Part shown: piece after piece, positions 25,724-35,720 of the stretch
How the letters are laid out: every line of letters begins with the position of its first letter
Numbering within the stretch: position 1 is the stretch's first letter
Assembly: GCF_965363235.1 (NCBI RefSeq)
Contig: NC_134843.1
Location: 50,773,535-50,837,534, forward strand
Direction of reading: 5' to 3'
DNA length: 64,000 bases
DNA from: Mytilus galloprovincialis
Lineage: Eukaryota > Mollusca > Bivalvia > Mytilida > Mytilidae
The notes under the pieces: generated by a model
What the model was told of the DNA's origin: nothing
Databases searched by the model: none
Seen by the model: the letters and a program-made list of their open reading frames with translations, nothing else
Translations under genes and position numbers: made by a program

Positions 25724-27290
25724 AAGAGTGCACACGCTGGAATGTCTTGCCTGCATAACTAATCATTGATTTTATATTGAAAGTCATAAAGGTGAATCAT
25801 TTCATACACCAAATATAGTTGACAGCTAGACGGACATGCTCACCTTACAATCATTTCATACACCAAATATAGTTTCCAGCAAGACAGACATGCACACCTT
25901 ACAATCATTCTACACACCAAATATAGTTGCCTGCTAGACAGATCTGCACACCTTACAATAATTCCATCAACCAAATATAGTTGCCAGCAAGACAGACTTG
26001 CACGTTTTTCAATCATCCCATACGCCAAATATAGTTGCCAGTTAGACAGACATGCACACCTGACAATCATTCCATACACCAAATATAGTTGCCAGCTAGA
26101 CAGACATGCATACCTTACAATCATTAAATACACCTATTATAGTTGCCAGTTAGACAGAAATGCACACCTAACAATCATTTCACAGACCAAATATAGTTGC
26201 CAGCTAGACAGACATGCACACCTTACAATCATTCCATGCACCAAATATAAATGCCAGCTAGACAGACATGTACACCTAACAATCATTCCCCACACCAAAT
26301 AAAGTTGCCTGCTAAACAGACATGCACACCTTACAATCATTGCATAAACCAAATATTTGCCAGTTAGACAGACATGCACTCCTTACAATGATTTCATACA
26401 CCAAATATAGTTACAAGTTAGACAGACATGTACACCTTACAATCATTTCATACACCAAATATAGTTTCCAGATAGACATGTACACCTTACAATCATTCCA
26501 TACACCTAATAAAGTTGCCTGCTAGACCTACATGCACACCTTACAATCATTCCATAAACCAAATATAGTTGCCAGCAAGACAGACATGCACACCTTACAA
26601 TCATTTCATACACCAAATATAGTTGCCAGTTAGACAGACATGCACACCTGACAATCATTCCATACACTTAATATAGTTCCAAGCTATGCAGACATGCACA
26701 CCTTACAATCTTCTCATACACCAAATATAGATGCCAGTAAGACAGACATGCACACCTGACAATCATTCCATACACCAAATATAGTTGCCAGCTAGACAGA
26801 CATCACACCTTACAATAATTCCATAAACCAAATATAGTTGCCAGCAAGACAGACATGCACACCTTACAATCATTTCATACACCAAATATAGTTGCCAGCT
26901 AGACAGACATGCACACCTTACAATCATTCCGTACACCAAATAAAGTTGCCAGCTAGACAGACATGTACACATTACAATCATTCCACACACCAAATATAGT
27001 TGCCTGCTAGACAAACATGCACACCTTACAATCATTGCATAAACCAAATATTTGTTAGCTAGACAGACCTGCACACCTTTATACAATCATTTCATACACC
27101 AAATATAGTTTGCCAGTTAGACAGACATGCTCACCCTACAATCATTCCATACACCAAATATAGTTGCCAGCTAGACAGACATGCATACATTACAATCATT
27201 CCACACACCAAATACAGTTGCCTGCTAGACAGACATGCACACCTTACAATTATTCTATACACCAAATATAATTGCCAGCTAGACACACGT
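25724..27290. mobile_element. pearl/Helentron-like element expanded into a 54-bp satellite
   Basis: The head AAGAGTGCACACGCTGGAAT is shared with the element at 29548. From about 25800 to 27285 there are about 27 tandem units of 54 bp, with CACCAAATATAGTTGCCAGC, TAGACAGACATGCACACC and TTACAATCATTCCATA. Unit spacing measured at 25807, 25861 and 25915 is exactly 54. Since 54 is a multiple of three, the minus strand gives long false ORFs of an 18-residue period. No 3' hairpin was found, so this copy looks 3' truncated. Confidence 0.8.
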
Positions 27291-28067
27291 CTTGTGGCTC
27301 ATGTAGTTCCTTACTAGGTGATAAGCCTTATTCCATAGCAGTCAGAAACCCAGTTGATACAGAACAAAAGAATTGAAGCTCTTTGTTATAGAAGGCGATA
27401 AATGCTTACTGTAAAATTCCGCCTGGAAACCATTCAGACAATAGTTTTAAGTTAAATCAATGCAGACAAGATTATTAACTGATGCTCATTAGCTAATTGA
27501 TACATTTGTCTTTTAAAATACAACTAACATATAAGGATCGTAATGGTGCAATGTGGATAAATTTATTGGTTTCAGAGAGCAAAATTTGCAGCGCGTCATT
27601 CCTCCAATGGCTTCCATTTCTATGATTGTGAAAATGAACTGGCGTAATGTGGAGATAATTTTGATGAAGTAGAATCCTGACTGATAGGTGACATTCAATG
27701 CAGAGATGACGGTAATTTGGTTACTTCATCTGGGGAATCAGATATTTCATAACCATCAACCAACTTTTAGTGGTGTCCATAACATTATTGAAGGGATGAT
27801 TTCAAATTTGCATTTGATTCTGGGTTAAACCATGTTCAAACCACCATTTTTCATAAAATGTTCTGAAACTAATCAGGCAAATGGCAGTATGTATCACATA
27901 GTCTGTTTCTTTGTATTTTTGGCATTTGTTTTTGTGCAGTTCATTTTTTTCTGTTGATCCGTTTTTTCTAATGATAGTAACTGCGTTTCCCTCGGGTTTG
28001 GTTTGTGACCCGCATTTGTATCAGTTAAATCGATTTATGAATAGCGGTATACTAAATTTGCCTTTAG

Positions 28068-28305
28068 GCAGCAACCATTTGATTTTCTGGGGGGGGCTAT
28101 GGTTTTTTTTCTGGCCACAAGTCGAAAACAATTTTTTTCTTTCAATTTTAGCATTACATATAGTGGCAGCTGAGGGTGAAACAAACAATTTTTTTTCACA
28201 GAATCAAAAACAAATTATTTTTTTCTCCAAAAACTGGAAACAAACTTTTTTTTCCAAAAAAAACCATAGCCCCCCCCCCCCCCCCAGAAAATCAAATGGT
28301 TGCTG
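28068..28305. mobile_element. MITE with about 48-bp terminal inverted repeats
   Basis: The left arm GGCAGCAACCATTTGATTTT then CTGGGGGGGGCTATGG mirrors the right arm, which ends CAAATGGTTGCTGCC at about 28305. The interior has three imperfect repeats of ACAAACAATTTTTTT type. The open frame 27911-28381 across it is spurious. Confidence 0.85.
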
Positions 28306-29335
28306 CCTTATTAATAGCTCCATTGTGAGCAGTATTTTTGTCTATATTTCTAATTTCTTTTTTATGGTTCACATTAAATAAATAAAAGATCTTTTCACTA
28401 CATCAATGTTTATAATGAAAGTACAAATCAAACAATTAGAAAAGTAGAAAGATGTTTATTTCAGTCTGGTATTTACAATACAGATTGCAATCTCGCAGAT
28501 TCAAGCAATAGTATGATGCTTGCACATATTTTTTACTTTGAATTTTTCAGAATCTGAAGAAGTTGTTAACTAAATCATATATTGACCACATACAATGTTC
28601 AAAAAGGAAAAGGTGATTAAAAGCTGTATTTCTGCATATGGGGGTATTTTGGGCAACTATATGAGTTGTGATGATTTGCTGTTTGATTAGAAGTAAGCAT
28701 AATTATAGGAAATTGATGATTTAAAAAAAAACCTTTAATAATTATAACAGGGTTTTACTTAGTTTTAAGTGATTAGCTTTCAGTTGCATCAGAAAGAAAA
28801 AATAGGTGTTTCACTCATTTTGTTAACTTTTGTTCAAATTTCTGAAAACATGTGCTGTTTATCAAAAGCACACTTTTAATATTTAAAAATGTGTTTGATT
28901 AATGACTGTTAATCTCTCTGCTAAAAGTTTATAAACTGTTTGCATACATGAATTTATTATATAAGTCATAATATACAACCAAGCTGACATCTTGGAAAAT
29001 ATGCACTTATTTGTCCATGACCTTTGATCTTGATTTGACAGAAATTGCAAAGTACGATTTTTTTTACAACCAGGCAAAACAGATAGAACAGATGTGTAGC
29101 TTTTTAATGATATATAATTTAGCCTTGTATTACATGTATTAGGTGGGTGCATTAAAAATTCAATTTTATGGTCGAAGTCACTGGACATATACCAGAATGA
29201 TATAAGAAATTTCTGAGAACACTGGTTAATCAAGTTCATAATTTTTGGAAGGAATCTGTTTGCTGCCGGCAACCATACTTTTAACTGTTTTTTAAATGAC
29301 ACAAATATAAACACTATATACTGGAAAGTCTATAA

Positions 29336-29547
29336 AATTGAGAATGAAAATGGGGAATGTGTCAAAGAGACAACAACCCAACCATAGAGCAGACAACAGC
29401 CAAAGGCCACCAATGGGTCTTCAATGCAGTGAGATACTCCCGCACCCGTAGGAGTCCTTCAGCTGGCCCCTGAACAAATATGTATACTAGTTTAGTGATA
29501 ATGGATGTCATAATAAATTCCAAATTATACACAAGACACTAAAATAA
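29336..29547 (+). repeat. GAGAATGG-type dispersed repeat, 5' half of an interrupted copy
   Basis: It runs from TTGAGAATGAAAATGGGGAA to the CACAAGACACTAAAATA block, where it is broken. The family sequence resumes at about 30775. Confidence 0.9.
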
Positions 29548-30774
29548 ACAAGAGTGCACACGCTGAAATGTCTCGCCTTCTAAACAAATCATTGATATTA
29601 TGTTGATAGTCCTAAGTATAAAGCTAAGCTTTATAACAACTGTCACATAAACTTAACATTAACCAAGATAACTAAACATAAACCAATGAACCTTGAAAAT
29701 GAGGTCAAGGTCAGATGAACCATGCCAGGCAGACATGTACAGCTAACAATGCTTCTATACAACATATATAGTTGACCTATTACTTATAGTTTAAGATAAA
29801 GAGACCAAAACACAAAAACTCAACACTGTGCAATGAACCGTGAAAATGAGGTAACAGTCAAATAAAACCTGTGTGACTGACATAAAGATCATAAAATATT
29901 TCCATACACCAAATATAGTTGACCTATGGCATATAGTATTAGATAAAAAGACAAAAACTCAAAAACTTAACTTTGACCACTGAACCATGAAAATGAGGTC
30001 AAGGTCACATGACATCTGGCAGTTAGACATGTACACCTTACAATCGTTCCATACAACAAATATAGTAGACCTATTGCATATAGTATGAGAAAAACAGACC
30101 AAAACACAAAATTTAACTTTGACCACTGAACCATGAAAATGAGGTCTAGGTCACATGACATCTGCCTGCTAGACATGTACACCTTACAATCGTTCCATAC
30201 AACAAATATAGTAGACCTATTGCATATAGTATGAGAAAAACAGACCAAAACACAAAAATTTAACTATAACCACCGAACCATGAAAATGAGGTCAAGGTCA
30301 GATGACACCTGCCAGTTGGACATGTACACCTTACAGTCCTTCCATACACTGAATATACTAGCCCTATTGCTTATAGTATCTGAGATATGGACCTGACCAC
30401 CAAAACTTAACCTTGTTCACTGATCCATGAAATGAGGTCTAGGTCAAGTGAAAACTATCTGACAGACATGAGGACCTTGCAAGGTACGCACATATCAAAT
30501 ATAGTTATCCTATTACTTATAATAAGAGAGAATTCAACATTACAAAAAATTTGAACTTTTTTTTTCAAGTGGTCACTGAACCATGAAAATGAGGTCAAGG
30601 ACATTGGACATGTGACTGACGGAAACTTCGTAACATTAGGCATCTATATACAAAGTATGAAGCATCCAGGTCTTCCAACTTCTAAAATATAAAGCTTTTA
30701 AAAAGTTAGCTAACACTGCCGCCGGATCACTATCCCTATGTCGAGCTTTCTGCAACAAAAGTTGCAGGCTCGAC
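29548..30774 (+). mobile_element. pearl/Helentron-like non-autonomous element with about 145-bp repeats
   Basis: The head is ACAAGAGTGCACACGCTGAA. About six tandem units follow, each with CTGAACCATGAAAATGAGGT, CAAGGTCACATGACATCTG, TTAGACATGTACACCTTACA and CAAATATAGTAGACCTATTG. The 3' end is a hairpin at 30742-30773: GAGCTTTCTGCAAC, loop AAAA, GTTGCAGGCTC. A tandem-repeat core plus a terminal hairpin, without long inverted ends, is the layout of bivalve pearl/Helentron-derived elements. The class assignment is inference. It sits inside an older GAGAATGG repeat. Confidence 0.7.
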
Positions 30775-30980
30775 AAAAATCATACAAATCTAACAAAGAC
30801 CAGAGGCTCCTGACTAGGGACAGGCGCAAAAATGCCGTGGGTTAATCATGTTTTTTGAGATCTCAACCCTCCCGCATACCTCAAGACAATGTAGAAAAAA
30901 CAAACACACAACAATATGCACAGTAAAACTCAGTTTAAGAGAAATCCAAGTCGAATGTCAGAATAGGTAACAAAAAAGAA
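30775..30980 (+). repeat. GAGAATGG-type dispersed repeat, 3' half of the interrupted copy
   Basis: It resumes AAAATCATACAAATCTAACA, AAGACCAGAGGCTCCTGACT and CCAAGTCGAATGTCAGAATA. Together with 29336-29547 it matches the layout of 21636-22080. Confidence 0.9.
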
Positions 30981-31542
30981 ACTAAACTTATACATTATTT
31001 AGACAAATGAGAAGAGATCAAATGGCCTAAATATAAAGTCAATCAATACACATTCAATTTGGTGATTATTTATTTTTTAAAACTGAGACTGTATAAAGAG
31101 GTATTGATTTATACCACTTTTCAAAATACTTCAAACAAATTGTCTAAAGTAGTTTGGTTTTATACATTTAATCTTAATTATTAGTCCTACTTTTAATCCT
31201 TCAATATAAATAAATTTAACAGTACAATTCTGATTGAAGGACCAAGTACAATTTTGGTCCTAACTACAGTTTATTTAAAATTAAGAAAAAGTTGAAAATG
31301 TGTAATTAAAAAAAAATAATAGTTGAAATTTCAATGAACATAAAAGCATAATCCATAGAAAGGAAATGCCTTACATAAAACAAGTTGTTTTAGCATGCAT
31401 TTTATGCACTTGGAAATGACAATAAATTCATATATTGTGAAATTCTAAATAAATTGACTATGTCTCATAAATGTGAAAGTGAAAAGAACAGATAGACTCA
31501 AAAAACCTCTGTCCACACATTACCACAAATGAAGTGTATGTA

Positions 31543-31706
31543 CCGATTATCAGATTATCTGCATGTTGATATCGTAAAATATCAGCTGCGAGACATAATA
31601 TGAAGCTTTTTGTCGAGTGAGCGTAGCGAACGAGATCAAAAAGCCTTCATATAATGTCAAGCAGCTGATATTTTACAATATCAATATGCAGATAATCTGA
31701 TAATCG
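31543..31706. mobile_element. 164-bp fold-back (near-perfect palindrome)
   Basis: Arms of about 70 bp: CGATTATCAGATTATCTGCA and TATCGTAAAATATCAGCTGC on the left, their complements on the right, ending GATAATCTGATAATCG. The loop is TCGAGTGAGCGTAGCGAACG AGAT. A further TTTATCGG (31707) and CCGATAAA (31940) pair suggests a longer element to the right. The class is unknown. Confidence 0.85.
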
Positions 31707-32512
31707 ATTTATCGGGCTATATTTGCGTGTTTCAGAAGTGTTTTCTTTGTTTCACCAGCACACAAAAGATGACTTGATAAGTTCGGGTCAAAGTTATTAA
31801 TGTCGGTTCAAACATTATGACGTCGCTGATATGTCCGGGTCAAAGTTATTAAGGCCGGGTCAACGTATTTGACGTCACAAAGACATGATACGGAATAATA
31901 TTAAGAGCTGAACAGAGTGATATAGACAGTGGGACGACCGATAAATAGTGTTGCGTTTACCTAATCCTAATAATATTGCAAGTTACTCATATGCTCCTTG
32001 TACATTTAATCAGGCATCACCTTCCTTGAACTACCCTATATGGTAACTTCAATGACATGGAAATCTACACTTTGTCATCAATGCTTAGCTTGTTTATACA
32101 TTTCCAAGTCTATGTTCAGAAGTTTAAAACCAATGCTATTTATCATGGTATTATAACTTATTATTCAGGGTTAATTTGGAAGTAAATATTCATATGGTAA
32201 TATTCTTAGATTGTGATGATAATAAAAGACTGTATACAAACTCTGAGGTTATATCAAAATGTTTACAATAAAATATTATTTATATATAAGTCTTTTTTTA
32301 GACTACATATAGATATACAATAATTACCTACCAATTTCTTGTATGCATTTTTTTCTTTATTAACAAAGCATTACAGAACAAATTGGTTTTTTAATAAAAA
32401 AAAAATTAGATATCAAGAAAAAAATGCAGCATTTTCTAAGCATATACATTTTCTAAACATTTATACTCTTACATCCGAATATTTTATCTAAATATTTGAC
32501 AGAACCTGGAAG

Positions 32513-32640
32513 AAGTGTGTCACTATTTTGGACCCTTGAATTAAAAAAAAAATTAATAGTCCCTATTTTGAACCCTTGAATTAAAAAAAAATAATAGTCC
32601 CTATTTTGGACCCTTGAATTCAAAAAAATAATAAGTATTA
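32513..32640. repeat. short tandem repeat of CTATTTTGGACCCTTGAATT
   Basis: Three direct copies of CTATTTTGGACCCTTGAATT, each followed by an A-run and ATAATAGTCC, with a unit of about 45 bp. Confidence 0.9.
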
Positions 32641-33009
32641 CAAATCTACCATATAAACTACTTCAGAAGACATTAGTGTTACAGACATAACTTATATTAA
32701 GTTTGTACAACATTTACATGGACAAAAAAAAAATCTACCAGTTAGCCTTCAGGCCACTCCTCCAAAATAAGTAACTGAAGCAGAAGGCATTTTACAACTC
32801 GAAAACTCAAATAATAATTTAAAACTTAAAAATCTTTACAAAAATTAAGAAAAATGTTTAAGTGTACATCTGTAGTTTTTGTTGTCGTTGGGTTGTTTTA
32901 TCATCAACCTACATACTGACCACAATTAAACATCTCCCTAGGCAAAGGATAGAAACCAACAGCTAAAAAAAAGCTGTATACACCCAATTAAAGTACTCAG
33001 ATTTTGAAA

Positions 33010-33300
33010 AAATGCATGAACACGGATGCCCAACACTTGCACTATCATTTTCTATGTTCTGTGAACCATGAAATTTGGGTCAAAACTCTAATTTGGCATT
33101 TAAATTAGAAATATCATAACACAGGGGAACCTGTGTTCTTAGTTTAAAGTTGATTGTTGGACTCCCAACTTCATCAAAAACTACCTAGAGTCCTAAACTA
33201 AAAACTTTAATCTGACGTGGGACAGACAGATGAATGAATGAACGGACACACAGACCAGAAAACATAAATGTCCCTCTACTATTGTAGATGGGAAACAAAA
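33010..33300 (+). repeat. bivalve dispersed repeat, copy of the 8020 family
   Basis: It reads ACTTGCACTATCATTTTCTA, AACTTCATCAAAAACTACCT, GGGACAGACAGATGAATGAA and CCCTCTACTATTGTAGATGG. Confidence 0.8.
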
Positions 33301-33831
33301 ACCCATGCAGACATTAAGGTACTAATCTATTTTTTCTATTTGAAGTTATCATGAATACCTACCTCTTTCAAAATGCCTTAAAATAAATTTACCAGTTAGA
33401 ACTATATTTAAAATATTCACTGAATTGATAGATATTTGGTAAAACTATGATGCTAACTATACAATTTTTTAGATGTAAAAATCTGTGATAATCAAATTGT
33501 GTAAAGGTCTTCCATTTCATAAGGACATGATGAGTCCATATAAATATAATTTTATAAAGCGATCAAATCACACACTTAGCAATTAATATGATATGCCTAC
33601 ATTATGCATTTGGAAATCATGGCAAAAATAAAATGGGATATTTAGAAGGCATTTCATCATATTTACACATTTCACCATATAAAATGTAAAAACAATATAT
33701 ATCTTTTTCTTTCGTTGTCAAGCATGGAACATCAACTGATTTTTATTTGTAAAATTTATTTTAAATATTTTTTTTGTTTCTTCACTTTCACTTTCAAATC
33801 CAAGAAAATGGTTATGTAAAAGATCATATTG

Positions 33832-34085
33832 AGGGGGTACCAGACACCTTGACTAAAATTAATTTGGCTGGTTTAATTTTCATAAACTTTTGACAAAGTA
33901 TTAACATTGACTCTTTGATAAAAAATTAGACTTGAACCATACCCTTTATTTGAAAAAAATTTAGTTTGACAAACAATAACTTTGATCATTGCCAAGCTTA
34001 ATATTTCCTTAACAATAGTAGATGACTAAAACATTCAGCTGATTTTTACTGAGTTATCTCCCAGTAGTGTTATGTACCACCTTAA
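33832..34085. mobile_element. TTAA-type MITE, left of an abutting pair
   Basis: It starts GGGGGTACCAGACACCTTGA and ends GTTATGTACCACC next to TTAA at 34082-34085. It is closely related to 56228-56503 (CCTTGACTAAAATTAATTTG, TTATCTCCCAGTAGTGTTA). The left TTAA is not intact. Confidence 0.7.
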
Positions 34086-34555
34086 GGTGTCAGACCACCA
34101 ATTACTCCCTCCAATTTAGAACGTATGTAAAAGTAACCCTACTCTGACACAAAATAGTGCTTTTGATGTCCTTGTTTACTTAAACTTACCAACAAATTTG
34201 CAGAAATGAAACTTATGGTGAAAGAGAAATATATCTAGATCATTTTGAGCCAAAATTTACTTGTCTATGAGTTTGCATTAAAAATTGAGGATTAATGCGC
34301 TCCATAGTTTACTAATTTTAGATTTCCAGAAAACGAGTTTTTTTTTGGAGTACCTCTGTTTGAAGGTCAGTTATTTTGTTAGAAGGCTTTAAAGGTATGG
34401 TGAAAATTGGCATGTAGAAAGCTGATACATGTACAATTAAGGATATACCTGGTTTCTATGAAGTTAAACTTAAGGTAAAATATTTAGAAAGCTGTGAAAA
34501 TTGCAAAATTTGGTTGAACAGATAGGGATTTTTAATTGGTGGTCTGACACCTTAA
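34082..34555. mobile_element. TTAA-flanked MITE with perfect inverted ends
   Basis: TTAA at 34082-34085 and 34552-34555. The inverted ends GGTGTCAGACCACCAATTA are identical on both sides. The interior is non-coding. The left TTAA is shared with the element to its left. Confidence 0.9.
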
Positions 34556-34668
34556 GTTATTGGATGGAGAGTTTAAAAAATGTATTTTTTTTTCTAAAAA
34601 AAACAATTCAGAAAAGACATTTTATAAGTCAGCAAAAAGTGAAACTTCTTGGTTAAGTTTATGTGTTC

Positions 34669-34850
34669 ATTAATGAATATTTAAGTCTGAGAAAAATGTT
34701 CATTTTTTCTTTTCACGTTTAAACAATATCATTAATGAATATTGAAGTCTAAGAAAAATGGTCATTTTTTCTTTTCACGTTTAAACAATATCATTAATGA
34801 ATATTGAAGTCTAAGAAAAATGTTCGATTTTCTTTTCATGTTAAAATAGT
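34669..34850. repeat. about 73-bp tandem repeat, 2.5 copies
   Basis: Repeated blocks CATTAATGAATATTGAAGTC, TAAGAAAAATGGTCATTTTT and CTTTTCACGTTTAAACAATA. Confidence 0.9.
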
Positions 34851-35603
34851 ATCCTTTCCCTGTTAATATATATATGTTTACAATAAGACAATGTATTACA
34901 TAATAATATACAATGATATGAAGGACAGATAAAAAAGGTGAACAATCTCACAGAGACTGTATAGAATACAGAAGACATAAAAGCACAAAATCATGATGAT
35001 AACTGTAAGTCTGATGAGAGCTTTTCCATTTCATTCTGTCTTTCGTCACAAGGAAATCAAACAGGGGAGCGGAGTCTTTATTTTGTATCCTTTATTTTTC
35101 TGAGCCATTTTTCTCTATTAAATTATTTTGCCAATTAAAAAGTAAAAGAATCATGCAAATAAAAGAATTTAAGGCTTAGTAGCTCATCATAAGTATACCA
35201 AAAGACAAAAAAAAAAGAAACGATAAGAGACTTTTTCAAGAGTAAAAAACAGTGCACTCAGAAACATTGCAAAAAATGTAAACCTTAAAACCTGGTCACA
35301 AACTAAACAACTTAACCCTTTTGCGATTTTCAAAAGTTGACAGGTCTGCCCACCTGAAAAATGTTCCTGTTGAAATGGAGAAGCTCTGATCCATCAATTA
35401 ATAATATAATATGATGTTATGCATACAGTCGATATCATAACTGAATAAGATGCAATAAAATTTAAATATTACATCTACAGAAACTAAAAACTTTACATAT
35501 GCAATTAAAATTGCACATTGTATAAAAAAAATCTGTCAAATTAAAATAAGTACTGTACACACACAGAATCATTTAAGAAAACACGTTCAATAATTTTCAG
35601 CCA

Positions 35604-35720
35604 CTATTCCCCGTTCTCTTTAGCTTTCCCTATAATGTCTGAAAGTGCACTCAAAACATCTGTTATTCTATCTGGAGAATTAAACTGTTGCAAAAGTTCT
35701 GGCTGGTCTCTTAAAACTTT
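35604..35720 (-). CDS. CDCA8: borealin exon 9 (terminal)
   Basis: Acceptor TTTGCTTTTCAG, stop TAG at 35604-35606. It reads KVLRDQPELLQQFNSPDRIT, DVLSALSDIIGKAKENGE, the C-terminal dimerisation helices. Confidence 0.92.
   Translation of the reverse strand, partial: KVLRDQPELLQQFNSPDRITDVLSALSDIIGKAKENGE

Larger units (their letters stand above)
18706..35603. other. intergenic region between PLC gamma and borealin
   Basis: No host exon could be supported here. It holds the repeats listed separately. In the remaining stretches (18706-19840, 20000-20415, 20550-21630, 22090-22635, 23215-24005, 25346-25720, 27300-28065, 28306-29330, 30980-31540, 31710-32510, 32645-33005, 33305-33830 and 34855-35600) I see AT-rich DNA and short fragments only. 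AATAAA on the minus strand near 35076-35096 could end the borealin 3' UTR. Confidence 0.6.

Noticed and set aside
25840..27086. Minus-strand ORFs of 97, 80 and 107 codons with an 18-residue repeat (MIVRCACLSSWQLYLVY)
   Set aside because: They are translations of the 54-bp satellite, whose unit length is a multiple of three; no start context, splice signal or family match supports a protein.
27911..28381. 156-codon plus ORF
   Set aside because: Crosses both arms and homopolymers of a MITE; composition is Phe/Asn runs from T/A tracts.
29967..30643. Minus-strand ORFs with repeated SHTICNRSTIF-type peptides
   Set aside because: They follow the tandem units of the pearl-like element.
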